64,000 nucleotides of DNA. Source: an uncultured Sphingomonadaceae bacterium (lineage in GTDB: Bacteria; Pseudomonadota; Alphaproteobacteria; Sphingomonadales; Sphingomonadaceae). The stretch covers positions 1 to 64,000 of the forward strand of contig CANNCV010000001.1 of NCBI GenBank assembly GCA_947503245.1, given 5' to 3'. Numbering within the stretch: position 1 is the first letter of the stretch; each line of letters starts with the position of its first letter. The notes under the pieces were generated by a model. It did no database searches. It was not told the origin of the DNA and worked only from the letters and a program-made list of their open reading frames with translations. A program made the translations under genes and the position numbers. This document shows, piece by piece, positions 26,745 to 35,360 of the stretch.

Positions 26745-27477
26745 ATTGGCTTGTCTAATTCAAAGAGTTGATGGAATCGCACGGTGTTTTTCAGCCCTAT
26801 GGCACTTTAAAAACGGGTCTGCGATTCGTTTGCTTAACCCGGATGTAACCATTGTTAGACGGCTGAATTTGTAAGCTCGCGTAACATATTATAGCGGTGC
26901 TTTTTGTGTGCGGCGCAACACATGGTGAGCAAAGCAAGGTTTTCCAACGATTCGCGAACCAACGTCACGAACCCACCTCAATTTATCCTTGTAAAACAAT
27001 GACTTGCTTTAGATTCAAGAAATTTCCTAACTGTTTCAACTGTCAATGGCCAATATTTCATTTTTTTTACGCGATCGCTCTTGATAGACTCGAACAAGGC
27101 TGTTTAGACAACCTTATCAGGCCGTTTTCTCGGACTGATAATAATATTATGATGGCATTGGTCAGCAGCATATTTTTCGGTTGAAAAAATAAAAATTATA
27201 TCAGCCAATATGTCTCGCCGATCAGATAAAAATCCGGTCTAAAATGTGCACTGCACTGATTTAGAGCGAGCAAGGTTCGTAATATTATTTCGAGGCAAAT
27301 ACTCCGCGGTCACAGATGGCGGAATAGAATATAAAGGTTTGCTGGCTCTGCTGGCAAAGCTGTGATGGGCGTGCCTAATTGCGAATTGGGTGCATGATGT
27401 TCGGGGGGCGATACTCAGTGTCTAAAAGCGGCAAATATGTACAAAATTTTTCTATAAGCGATGGTGACAATGAAGAT
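26745..27477. promoter_or_regulatory. Long AT-rich leader region before dnaA with clustered GANTC sites
   Basis: No convincing gene. Five GANTC motifs (26774, 26823, 26949, 27012 and 27087) fall within about 320 bases, and none follow in the last 380. GANTC is the CcrM methylation site of alphaproteobacteria, and the dnaA promoter of Caulobacter is known to respond to such methylation. A TTAA-N7-GTAA near-match to the CtrA consensus is at 26834. I find no DnaA box matching TTWTNCACA, so this is not evidently the replication origin. The final stretch has open frames continuous with dnaA and may hold an alternative start. Confidence 0.5.
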
Positions 27478-28869
27478 ATGAGTGATGAACAAACCGCTCA
27501 GGAGTTTCTGGCAGACTGGAATGATATCAGCATTGGTATCCGTAAGGATATTGGCGCGCAGCAGCATAACCAGTGGATCAAGCCTATTCATCCGGGACGG
27601 TTTTGTAAAAACACTGGTACTTTAGAACTGTATCTCCCTTCTGAATTTTCCGCGAATTGGGTTAATGATCGCTTTGCCGACAGATTGGCGCTTGCATGGA
27701 AGATAACCCGCCCTGACGTACAGTCAGTGCAAATTATTGCCAAACCCGGCGCTAATATATTGCAACGTGTACGCGCATCGGGCGCAGACAGCCTGCACAC
27801 ATTGCCGCAAGAATTTACCGCAGCAGCCACGCACAATATCTGTGATGCGCAAGGCATCGACAAAGATTTGCAGTTTGATAATTATCTGCAAGGCGAAAAT
27901 AACGTGCTCGCCCGCAATGCGGGTGAGCGTATGGCCGCACGCGAGAAACCGCAATTCAGCCCGCTCTATGTCAAAGCACCAACGGGTCAGGGCAAAACCC
28001 ACCTTCTCCACGCCATCGCCAATCGTTTCTCCAAAACCATGCCCGATGCACGGATTTACTACTGCTCTGCAGAGAAATTCATGGTCGAGTTTGTTTCAGC
28101 CATGCGCCGGAATGAAGTGATGGAGTTCAAAAACCGTCTGCGCAGCTTCGACATGCTGTTGGTGGACGACATCCAGTTCATCATTGGCAAAAATTCCACA
28201 CAAGAGGAATTTCTGCACACAGTTGATGCTCTGATGACGGCTGGGAAACGGCTTGTCTTCGCTTCCGATCGTGCACCGCAGTCACTTGACGGTGTCGACC
28301 AGCGTCTATTGTCCCGCCTTTCTATGGGGTTGGTTGCAGATATTGCACCAGCAGGCGTTGATCTGCGCCGCGAAATCTTGAAGCACCATATCGCGCATAT
28401 TGAGCCATGTCCGCTTAATGATGATGTGATCGAATTTCTGGCCCGCACGATAAGCCGCAACCTGCGTGAGCTTGTTGGCGCACTCAACAAGCTGATCGCC
28501 TATACGCAGCTAACGGGGCAGCCCATGTCTTTGGGTGTGGCTGAAAATCAGCTAACCGATATATTGACCGCCAATCGTCGGCGTGTGACGATTGACGAGA
28601 TACAGCGCACCGTTTGCCATTATTACAAGCTGGATCGCAGCGAGATGGCATCAAAGCGCCGTGCACGTGCCATTGTCCGCCCGCGGCAAGTGGCCATGTA
28701 TCTGGCAAAAGTGCTCACACCGCGTTCTTACCCGGAAATCGGTCGCAAATTTGGCGGACGTGATCACAGCACGGTTATCCACGCCGTTCGCCTTATTGAA
28801 GATTTGCGTGTGCGCGATCAGGATATGGACAGCGATGTGCGCAGCCTTTTGCAGCAACTGGAAAGCTGA
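27478..28869 (+). CDS. dnaA: Chromosomal replication initiator protein DnaA
   Basis: Binds DnaA boxes and opens the origin. The order of domains is normal: domain I (FLADWNDISIGIRKDIGAQQHNQWIKPI), a variable linker, the AAA+ domain with Walker A APTGQGKTHL near residue 168 and Walker B LLVDDIQF near 225, sensor FASDRAPQSLDGVDQRLLSRL, and the DNA-binding domain IV with GGRDHSTVIHAV near 426. The Walker A differs slightly from the common GGVGLGKTH form but keeps the key GKT. From the ATG at 27478 the protein has 463 residues. Upstream in-frame ATGs at 27394 and 27397 and a TTG at 27379 are possible, and none has a clear ribosome site. Confidence 0.95.
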   Translation: MSDEQTAQEFLADWNDISIGIRKDIGAQQHNQWIKPIHPGRFCKNTGTLELYLPSEFSANWVNDRFADRLALAWKITRPDVQSVQIIAKPGANILQRVRASGADSLHTLPQEFTAAATHNICDAQGIDKDLQFDNYLQGENNVLARNAGERMAAREKPQFSPLYVKAPTGQGKTHLLHAIANRFSKTMPDARIYYCSAEKFMVEFVSAMRRNEVMEFKNRLRSFDMLLVDDIQFIIGKNSTQEEFLHTVDALMTAGKRLVFASDRAPQSLDGVDQRLLSRLSMGLVADIAPAGVDLRREILKHHIAHIEPCPLNDDVIEFLARTISRNLRELVGALNKLIAYTQLTGQPMSLGVAENQLTDILTANRRRVTIDEIQRTVCHYYKLDRSEMASKRRARAIVRPRQVAMYLAKVLTPRSYPEIGRKFGGRDHSTVIHAVRLIEDLRVRDQDMDSDVRSLLQQLES

Positions 28870-28906
28870 TCTGGCTTGCAGTTCTGGCTGCTGCTAATCA
28901 CCATCC

Positions 28907-29680
28907 ATGGAACCGCTTAACGACCATGAATTGGACCTTTATGCACGGCAGATTATTCTGCCCGATATTGGCGGTGTTGGGCAAACCCGATTAAAGAACA
29001 CCCATATTGCGGTTATTGGCGCGGGCGGCATTGGTTGCCCCGCATTGCTCTATCTGGCCAGTGGCGGCATTGGCACACTATCGATCTTTGATGATGATGC
29101 GGTATCGCTAAGCAATCTGCATCGCCAGACATTGTTTGGGCCGCAAAACATTGGACAGTCCAAGGCTGAAAGCGCGGCAGAGAGGCTGAAACAGCTCAAT
29201 CCTAATTGCAATATAATCGCGTATAATCAAAAGTTTACCGCGCAGCATGCATTTGCGGACAGCATGAAACCAGACCTTATACTGGACGGCACGGACAATT
29301 TTGCCAGCCGCCTGTCGATCAATGATTGGGCGGTTGCACATCGCGTGCCTTTGGTCAGTGCAGCCATTGGCCGCTTTCAGGGTCAGGTTGGCGTCTTTCA
29401 GGGTCACTTACCCGATGCCCCATGCTATCGCTGTTTCGTTGGCGATGCTTTTGACAGCGATGATTGCGACAATTGTGCAGAGATGGGCGTATTGGGCGCG
29501 ATGGTGGGTATGGTTGGCACCATGGCAGCAGTTGAGGCGATGCGGTTTGTCACTGGTTTTGGCCAAGAGCAAAAGGGCAAATTGCAACTGATTGACGGCC
29601 TGAAACCTTCAATGCGCGGCATCAACCTGTTCAAAGATGGCGAATGCCGCACTTGCGGTCATTTGAAAAAAGCTGAATAG
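28907..29680 (+). CDS. moeB: MoeB/ThiF/HesA-type E1-like adenylyltransferase
   Basis: Activates the C-terminus of a small ubiquitin-like sulfur carrier (MoaD or ThiS) by adenylation for molybdopterin or thiazole synthesis. The 257-residue protein begins LNDHELDLYARQIILPDIGGVGQ and has the ATP loop GAGGIGCPALLYLASGGIGTL, the SNLHRQTLFG arginine motif, DGTDNFASRLSIND, and zinc pairs CYRC and CRTC. No rhodanese domain is attached. No moaD or thiS lies next to it, so the choice between MoeB and ThiF is open. It follows dnaA by 37 bases. Confidence 0.9.
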   Translation: MEPLNDHELDLYARQIILPDIGGVGQTRLKNTHIAVIGAGGIGCPALLYLASGGIGTLSIFDDDAVSLSNLHRQTLFGPQNIGQSKAESAAERLKQLNPNCNIIAYNQKFTAQHAFADSMKPDLILDGTDNFASRLSINDWAVAHRVPLVSAAIGRFQGQVGVFQGHLPDAPCYRCFVGDAFDSDDCDNCAEMGVLGAMVGMVGTMAAVEAMRFVTGFGQEQKGKLQLIDGLKPSMRGINLFKDGECRTCGHLKKAE

Positions 29681-29731
29681 TCACCCAGCAGCCGCATCTG
29701 GCGCAGTGCACCATGACTTAAGGGGCAGATA

Positions 29732-30142
29732 ATGACATTACCGGTAACAGCTCTCACCGCCGCCATATTGGCTATCATGATCTTGCTGACAGCAATAGCC
29801 ACGGTGCGACAACGTTTTAAGTCCTCTGCCGCTTTTGGTCTTGATGATGCTAATCAGCCTTTGGTTTCTGCTGCGCGCAGCCATGGCAACCTAACCGAAC
29901 ATGCCCCTATGGCCGTGATTATGATTGCTCTGTTGGAGATGGTGCCGGTCAACCACCTGGCGCTTACCGGTGTAGCGGTGTTGTTTCTCGCTGCGCGCGC
30001 GGCGCATATCATCGGCCTGCATCAACCCGTGCTCGATAAAGGCCCGCCACCTGCCCGCGCATTGGGCGTGATTGGCACATGGGTGACCTATATTATTTTG
30101 ATCGTTTGGATTTTGTTTCAGATTTTAACGCGCAACGCCTAA
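29732..30142 (+). CDS. MAPEG family membrane protein
   Basis: A 136-residue protein with four membrane helices and the MAPEG pattern: an N-terminal helix, RQRFKSSAAFG, then SAARSHGNLTEHAPMAVIMIALLE with the conserved basic and glutamate residues, and a C-terminal GVIGTWVTYIILIVWIL helix. Family members are trimeric membrane glutathione transferases or peroxidases, and bacterial representatives are mostly uncharacterised. GGGGCAG precedes the ATG. It ends three bases from the convergent GFA gene. Confidence 0.85.
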   Translation: MTLPVTALTAAILAIMILLTAIATVRQRFKSSAAFGLDDANQPLVSAARSHGNLTEHAPMAVIMIALLEMVPVNHLALTGVAVLFLAARAAHIIGLHQPVLDKGPPPARALGVIGTWVTYIILIVWILFQILTRNA

Positions 30143-30145
30143 GTC

Positions 30146-30496
30146 TTAAAAGCTCGCTCCATCAACATGGCGGGTTGGCAAGTGTTTCAGTCCTTCTGAA
30201 TCAAATATACGCGCATTGAGCCCCATAATGTCGGCATTTTCAGTGCGCATAGTCCAGTGCGTCGTCACTCCGCATTTACAGCAGTGCCACACTGCAATCA
30301 TGCGTTCGCCCTGCACATAAGACTGCAAAATATTGGCGTCCGCCTCTATGCGGACATCTGCCGGATTCGCGAAAAGCCCTATCCATCCTGTCTTGCTGCA
30401 TAGAGAGCAATTGCACTGAACCTGCTCTTTTGGTTGTCTGTTCAGCTTAATATGCACAGACCCACAATGGCATTGACCCACTAGACTATGAGTCAT
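30146..30496 (-). CDS. GFA (glutathione-dependent formaldehyde-activating/CENP-V) family protein
   Basis: A 116-residue zinc protein with the family cysteine pattern: GQCHCGSV (C-x-C), CNCSLCSKTG (C-x-C-x2-C) and a later CCKCGVTT. The start at 30496 is preferred over 30517, because its ATG overlaps the sirtuin stop in an ATGA arrangement, which implies translational coupling. Family members bind glutathione or act on aldehydes, and many are of unknown function. Pairing with a sirtuin is unexpected and not explained. Confidence 0.85.
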   Translation of the reverse strand: MTHSLVGQCHCGSVHIKLNRQPKEQVQCNCSLCSKTGWIGLFANPADVRIEADANILQSYVQGERMIAVWHCCKCGVTTHWTMRTENADIMGLNARIFDSEGLKHLPTRHVDGASF

Positions 30497-31218
30497 GTCA
30501 GCAACCTTTCCACCCATGCGGGTACCAGCTTCGTGGCCGGGCCTTGGCGTGTCTCGTCAAACTGGTCTGATCCGTTCGACGCATCCAGATTAAGCTCCAG
30601 CGTTTGCGCGCCATAGCGCCGCGCGCTTTGCACAAAGCCTGCCGCTGGATAGACTGCGCCCGACGTACCGATCGACACAAACAGATCACATTTTGCCAAT
30701 GCCGTCTCTATTGCCCGCATTGCATAGGGCATTTCGCCAAACCACACGATATCTGGCCGCATAAATCCGCTTTGCCCGCATTGTGGGCAGGCCGGTGCGC
30801 CGGACAGATCGCCAGTCCATTCAGAGCGCTTATCGCAATTGAGACACCATGCACTGCGCAATTGGCCATGCATGTGGAGCAGCCGTCCGTCTATACCCAG
30901 ATCCTCAGCAGCGCGGTCATGAAGGTCATCAACATTTTGCGTGACCAGCAGAAATTCGCCCGGCCATTTTTTGTCCAGCAGCGCCAGCGCATGATGCGCG
31001 GCATTGGGTTCCACCGCCGTTAATGCAGCGCGGCGCTGATCATAAAATGTCTGCACTAGCGCAGGGTCACGCATAAAGGCTTCTGGCGTTGCAACATCTT
31101 CAACCCGCTGCCCCTCCCACAGGCCATCCGGTCCGCGAAATGTTGCAATGCCACTTTCTGCGCTAATTCCTGCACCGGTGAGAATGACGATATTGTTTAT
31201 TGCCTGCATTTGCCCCAT
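30493..31218 (-). CDS. cobB: NAD-dependent protein deacylase (sirtuin)
   Basis: A class III sirtuin of 241 residues that removes acyl groups from lysine with NAD as cosubstrate. Motifs: GAGISAESGIATFRG, the YDQRR tyrosine-arginine pair that in CobB/SIRT5 favours succinyl and malonyl groups, TQNVDDLHDRA, catalytic His in LHMHG, a zinc site CLNC...CPQC, and GTSGAVYPAAGF. An ATG three codons into the frame (31209) is an alternative start. The gene lies divergent to dapB and overlaps the GFA gene by four bases. Confidence 0.94.
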   Translation of the reverse strand: MGQMQAINNIVILTGAGISAESGIATFRGPDGLWEGQRVEDVATPEAFMRDPALVQTFYDQRRAALTAVEPNAAHHALALLDKKWPGEFLLVTQNVDDLHDRAAEDLGIDGRLLHMHGQLRSAWCLNCDKRSEWTGDLSGAPACPQCGQSGFMRPDIVWFGEMPYAMRAIETALAKCDLFVSIGTSGAVYPAAGFVQSARRYGAQTLELNLDASNGSDQFDETRQGPATKLVPAWVERLLT

Positions 31219-31259
31219 GACTGCAAAAAAGCATGATTAAAAATGCAGGACAAGAACTT

Positions 31260-31988
31260 ATGACAAAAATCGGGGTGATCGGCGCTAAAGGCCGCATGGG
31301 TCAGGCGATTATAGCCGCTATTGATGATGCAGGGCTGGTATTGGCCGGCGGCGCAGATCAAGGTGATGACATCGCCGCATTGGCCGCCCAATCGGACATT
31401 ATGATAGACTTTTCCGCGCCCGGCGCGCTGGAGGGCAATTTGGATGCCTGCATAGCAGCAGGCACGCCCATTGTCGTCGGTACGACAGGTTTGCAGGAGC
31501 GTCATCATTATCTGGTCGATAATGCCAGCCAGACAATCGCCATTTTGCAAACGGGCAACACGTCGCTGGGCGTCACTCTGCTCTCCGCTCTGGTGAAACA
31601 GGCCGCAGAGACCTTGGGGCCGGAATGGGATATAGAGATTGTCGAGATGCATCACCGGCACAAGGTGGATGCACCTTCGGGGACGGCATTATTGCTGGGG
31701 GAAGCCGCTGCCAAAGGCCGCAATGTTGATCTGGCCGCCGTGAGCGATCGCGGCCGTGATGGCATTACCGGTGCGCGTAAAGAGGGTGATATCGGCTTCG
31801 CATCACTGCGCGGCGGCAGCGTCGCAGGGGATCATAGCGTATTGCTGGCGACCGAACATGAGCAGATAACATTAAGCCACCGCGCAGAAAATCGCGCGCT
31901 GTTCGCACGCGGCGCAGTAAAGGCGGCAATCTGGCTGAAAGACAAAGCAGCGCGGCGCTATGCCATGTCTGACGTTTTGGGGCTGTAA
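31260..31988 (+). CDS. dapB: 4-hydroxy-tetrahydrodipicolinate reductase
   Basis: A step of the diaminopimelate/lysine pathway that supplies peptidoglycan and protein. The 242-residue protein has the N-terminal dinucleotide loop KIGVIGAKGRMGQAI, the GTTGL turn, and the catalytic signature EMHHRHKVDAPSGTAL. The ATG at 31260 gives the family N-terminus. The upstream ATG at 31233 adds nine unrelated residues. dapE, a later step of the same pathway, is at 60.6 kb, far away and not in an operon with it. Confidence 0.95.
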   Translation: MTKIGVIGAKGRMGQAIIAAIDDAGLVLAGGADQGDDIAALAAQSDIMIDFSAPGALEGNLDACIAAGTPIVVGTTGLQERHHYLVDNASQTIAILQTGNTSLGVTLLSALVKQAAETLGPEWDIEIVEMHHRHKVDAPSGTALLLGEAAAKGRNVDLAAVSDRGRDGITGARKEGDIGFASLRGGSVAGDHSVLLATEHEQITLSHRAENRALFARGAVKAAIWLKDKAARRYAMSDVLGL

Positions 31989-32021
31989 CGAGCAAAGTAT
32001 AGTATCTTAGAAGGGGCAAAG

Positions 32022-33179
32022 ATGAGCAATTTTAACGTTGATGAGGCCACACAGGCCCATATTCAAATCCTGGGCAAAGAAGCGCTGGAGAAATCTGCCA
32101 ATTATACGATTGGCAATCATTGGCTGATTTTGGTCGGGCTATTGGTCTCAGCCCTGGTTACCTGGATCATCGTGCGCTCCGGTTTGCTAGATAAAGTTGC
32201 TGCACGTTTTGGGGAAAAGAGGCGCAAACTTGGAACCTTTTTGACCTGTTCTGTCTTCTTTTTGCTGTCATCGGTACTGTCTCTGCCATTTAGTATTTAC
32301 ACCGATTGGGCACGCGAACACAGCTATGATAGATCAGCACAACCCTTGTCTGATTTCCTGATACAAGGGTCGATCGAAACAGTGATTACAGCTGTGCTTG
32401 CAGGACTGTTTTTCCTAGGCGTCTATGCGCTGATCCGTCGGACCGGCAAACGCTGGTGGCTATGGTCTGGCGGGCTGGCTGCAGTGGCGGTGCTCAGCAT
32501 CCAACTTCTGGGGCCTACAGTCATTGCGCCATTGTTCAATGACTATACACCATTGCGAGAAGGCGAAGTGCGCGTGGCACTCGAAGAAATGGCCGCAGAG
32601 GCGGATATCCCCGCCGATCGTATTTATGTTTTTGATGGCTCCCGCCAATCCAACAATTTCACAGCCAATGTTGCAGGCATAGGCGGCTCGGCACGCATTG
32701 CGATATCTGATGTTGCTCTGAAAGATGCTTCTCTGGACGAGGTGAAAGCCGTGACTGGTCATGAGATTGGCCATTATGTTCTCGGCCATGTCTGGCGCAG
32801 CGCCTTTGTTGTGCCGTTGACCATTATCGTCCTCTTCTTCCTTGCCGATCGCTCTTATCCATTTTTCGCACGCTTGTTCGGCAGCACCGCAAAGCTGCAG
32901 GAAGCACGGTCCATCCCGATATTGCTGTTCATCGTCTCTTTGTTTGGCGTCGTCGCCACGCCTGTATTCAATGGTTTGACCCGCATAGGCGAGCGTGAGG
33001 CGGATCAATATTCACTCGATACAGTGAACCTGCCCGATGCTTTGGCCAGCGCATTGGTGAAGACCGCCGAATATCGCTATCCCTATCCACATCCAGTGCA
33101 GGAGTTTCTGTTCTACACCCACCCTTCTGTCGAATGGCGCGTGCGCAATGCGATGGAGCATAAGGCAAAGAATCCTTAA
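32022..33179 (+). CDS. M48-family membrane zinc metalloprotease (Ste24/CAAX-protease-like)
   Basis: A 385-residue inner-membrane protease. Several membrane helices surround the zinc motif HEIGH at residues 247-251, with the third ligand in EREADQYSLD near 324. The overall order, including the N-terminal four helices and the C-terminal HPSVEWRV segment, follows the Ste24-type peptidase family rather than the shorter HtpX. In eukaryotes Ste24 trims prenylated CAAX proteins, while bacterial versions are thought to act in membrane-protein quality control. GAAGGGGC stands before the ATG. Confidence 0.9.
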   Translation: MSNFNVDEATQAHIQILGKEALEKSANYTIGNHWLILVGLLVSALVTWIIVRSGLLDKVAARFGEKRRKLGTFLTCSVFFLLSSVLSLPFSIYTDWAREHSYDRSAQPLSDFLIQGSIETVITAVLAGLFFLGVYALIRRTGKRWWLWSGGLAAVAVLSIQLLGPTVIAPLFNDYTPLREGEVRVALEEMAAEADIPADRIYVFDGSRQSNNFTANVAGIGGSARIAISDVALKDASLDEVKAVTGHEIGHYVLGHVWRSAFVVPLTIIVLFFLADRSYPFFARLFGSTAKLQEARSIPILLFIVSLFGVVATPVFNGLTRIGEREADQYSLDTVNLPDALASALVKTAEYRYPYPHPVQEFLFYTHPSVEWRVRNAMEHKAKNP

Positions 33180-33203
33180 ATCTGACAATCGGGCATTTGT
33201 CGC

Positions 33204-33887
33204 ATGAAAAAAGACGATATCTTCGAGTTTTACAGCCGTCTGGCGGAGCTGAATCCAGCGCCTGAGACGGAGCTGAATTATGGCAATGTCTATCAATTGT
33301 TAGTGGCGGTCACCTGTTCTGCACAATCAACCGATATTGGGGTCAACAAGGCAACCGCCAAATTGTTTGAAGAGGTGAAAACACCGCAACAAATGGTTGA
33401 TCTGGGGCTTGACGGGCTGAAACAGCATATCAAAACAATTGGGCTATATAATAACAAAGCCAAAAATGTGATCGCACTCTCTGAAGCACTGATCCGCGAT
33501 CATGGCGGCGAAGTGCCGAATGACCGTGATGCACTGGTTGCGCTGCCCGGTGTTGGCCGCAAAACTGCCAATGTTGTGCTAAACTGCGCCTTTGGGGCAG
33601 AGACTTTTGCCGTGGACACGCATATTGACCGGGTTGGCAACCGGACAGGACTGGCCCCCGGCAAAACCGTGTTGGCGGTTGAGAAAAAGCTGGAGAAGCA
33701 CACGCCGAAGCCTTTTCGCGTCGGAGCGCATCATTGGTTGATCCTGCATGGCCGCTATATCTGCAAAGCGCGCACGCCCGAATGCTGGCGCTGCCCCGTT
33801 GCGGATCTGTGCCGGTTTAAGAAAAAGACACCTGAACCGAAGACTGCAACCAAAAAACCGGCGGCAAAAACGAAAGCACCAAAATAA
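33204..33887 (+). CDS. nth: Endonuclease III
   Basis: Base-excision glycosylase and AP lyase for oxidised pyrimidines. The 227-residue protein has the helix-hairpin-helix LPGVGRKTANVVLN with the catalytic Lys, the catalytic Asp in VDTHIDRVGNRTGL, and the [4Fe-4S] set C-x6-C-x2-C-x5-C (CKARTPECWRCPVADLC). A lysine/proline-rich tail of about 25 residues beyond the cluster is unusual but seen in relatives. It lies 24 bases after the M48 protease gene on the same strand. Confidence 0.95.
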   Translation: MKKDDIFEFYSRLAELNPAPETELNYGNVYQLLVAVTCSAQSTDIGVNKATAKLFEEVKTPQQMVDLGLDGLKQHIKTIGLYNNKAKNVIALSEALIRDHGGEVPNDRDALVALPGVGRKTANVVLNCAFGAETFAVDTHIDRVGNRTGLAPGKTVLAVEKKLEKHTPKPFRVGAHHWLILHGRYICKARTPECWRCPVADLCRFKKKTPEPKTATKKPAAKTKAPK

Positions 33888-33975
33888 TATTGGCCAGATA
33901 TTTCGTGTCATTCAGGAACGGCTAAGCCAGTGACACGTTTATTAGTGATGAACATGTCATGATAAGGAATATCCT

Positions 33976-34422
33976 ATGTCGATGAAGCCGCGTTTACCCT
34001 ATCGATATTTTCTGGCACCTGCCATTGCTGGAATGGCGCTAATCGGCGCAGTGGCATCTGTTTCAGCCAATGCAGAAGATAAAAAATCGCGCGAGAGCGA
34101 AGCCCCCGCGGCAAAAACCATTGGTGAGCCACAAACATGCGTTCCTTTGCGCAATATTCGCAGGACCGAAGTGCATGATGATTATACCATTGATTTTATC
34201 ATGCGCGGCGGAAGGACATATCGCAACAATCTGCGTGCGCGTTGCCCTGGCCTGGCTTTTGAAGAAGCGTTTAGCTATTCAACATCGATTAATCAGCTGT
34301 GTCGGTCCGACATCATTACGGTTTTGAGCCAGGGCGGGCCCGGGCTTTTCCCACGTGCCAGTTGCGGGCTAGGCAGGTTTCAGGAAATTGAACTGATCGA
34401 AGATGATGCCGATGACAGCTAA
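33976..34422 (+). CDS. Exported hypothetical protein, first of a tandem pair (DUF6491-like)
   Basis: A 148-residue protein with a signal peptide ending near SANA. The mature part contains TCVPLRNIRRTEV, a DYTIDFIMRGGRTYRNNLRARCPGL stretch and LCRSDIITVL, with four cysteines likely to form disulfides. The pattern Cys-x3-[RK]xI, Tyr, Cys-x-GL and LCRxD is shared with the next gene and resembles the DUF6491 type. The assignment is by eye. AAGGAA stands before the ATG. Its end overlaps the next gene by 20 bases. Function unknown. Confidence 0.8.
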   Translation: MSMKPRLPYRYFLAPAIAGMALIGAVASVSANAEDKKSRESEAPAAKTIGEPQTCVPLRNIRRTEVHDDYTIDFIMRGGRTYRNNLRARCPGLAFEEAFSYSTSINQLCRSDIITVLSQGGPGLFPRASCGLGRFQEIELIEDDADDS

Positions 34423-34813
34423 AGGGCTGTTACTGGCACCCGTATTTATGTTGCCATTGGCGGGCATTGCTGCCCTTGTCTCAACGGCCATGGCGCAGCC
34501 GCCGACATCGGCTAAGCAAAAAGACGAACCAGAAAAATCCTGCCTATTGGTGCGCAGCATTCGCGATCACCGTGTTCCGCAAAAAGGCGTGCTGGAATTT
34601 CGGGTTAAGGCCAATAGCTATGTTAAAGTGCATTTTCGCGATGAATGTCGCGGCCTGAAAAAGAGCAGCCAGATAAGCTATCGCTCGGTCAGCAGCAAAT
34701 TGTGTCGTGGTGATGAGATCCGCATCCTCGCCTCTTTGGACAGCAGCGCTGACGTCACGGACATTTGTTATGTGGCAGGCTTTAGCCCTGTTGCTGCGCA
34801 AGGCGGTCGGTAA
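34403..34813 (+). CDS. Exported hypothetical protein, second of a tandem pair (DUF6491-like)
   Basis: A 136-residue paralogue of the preceding protein: signal peptide to about AMAQ, then CLLVRSIRDHRV, VLEFRVKANSYVKVHFRDECRGL, SYRSVSSKLCRGDEIRIL and a final CYVAG. The spacing of the cysteines matches its neighbour although overall identity is low, which suggests an old duplication. Three in-frame ATGs (34403, 34406, 34412) lie close together. The stop overlaps the next start as TAATG. Function unknown; the pairing with an L,D-transpeptidase hints at the envelope. Confidence 0.78.
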   Translation: MMPMTAKGLLLAPVFMLPLAGIAALVSTAMAQPPTSAKQKDEPEKSCLLVRSIRDHRVPQKGVLEFRVKANSYVKVHFRDECRGLKKSSQISYRSVSSKLCRGDEIRILASLDSSADVTDICYVAGFSPVAAQGGR

Positions 34814-35343
34814 TGAGAGCGATGCGGATAGCCGCTTTGTCCAGCCTGTTACTGCTCGCCGCCTGTCAGACCAATTCCGGTTCTGATGCACCCGTAAGCG
34901 GTGCGGCGGCTATTGCCAAAGGGCTGATAGCGGACAAGATATTGGTTGATAAAAGCGACCGCAGCTTGGTGCTTTATAAAGAGGGTAAAGTGATTGCCCG
35001 CTACACCAATATCCGTTTTGGCGATCGACCCATTGGCCATAAGCGTTTTGAAGGCGATGAACGCACACCCGAAGGCACCTATACCATTGACCGGCGCAAC
35101 CCGAACAGCATTGCCCATCTTTCACTTGGCATATCCTACCCCAATGAAGCTGACCGCGATTATGCCGAGGCACGCGGTCAATCGCCGGGCGGAGATATCT
35201 TCATTCATGGCCAGATGAATGGCTGGGGCGATGTCACCCTGCCCTATGACTGGACCGATGGCTGCATAGCCCTTAGCGATGCAGAAATGGATGAATTATG
35301 GCAATTGGTGCCTATTGGCGCGACGATAACAATTCAGCCCTGA
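34813..35343 (+). CDS. L,D-transpeptidase (YkuD domain) lipoprotein
   Basis: A 176-residue predicted lipoprotein (lipobox LLAAC near residue 18) with a YkuD catalytic domain: VDKSDRSLVLYKEGKVI at the start, RTPEGTYTID, His132 in FIHGQ and the nucleophile Cys151 in WTDGCIALSD. Enzymes of this class form 3-3 cross-links in peptidoglycan or attach proteins to it, though single-domain forms without a peptidoglycan-binding domain may have other acceptors. It is coupled to the two DUF6491-like genes by a one-base overlap. Confidence 0.9.
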   Translation: MRAMRIAALSSLLLLAACQTNSGSDAPVSGAAAIAKGLIADKILVDKSDRSLVLYKEGKVIARYTNIRFGDRPIGHKRFEGDERTPEGTYTIDRRNPNSIAHLSLGISYPNEADRDYAEARGQSPGGDIFIHGQMNGWGDVTLPYDWTDGCIALSDAEMDELWQLVPIGATITIQP

Positions 35344-35360
35344 TAAGGCTGCCCAGTCAT

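Noticed and set aside
26745-27378. Replication origin next to dnaA
   Set aside because: No DnaA boxes of the TTWTNCACA type and no 13-mer pattern; in many alphaproteobacteria the origin is not at dnaA.
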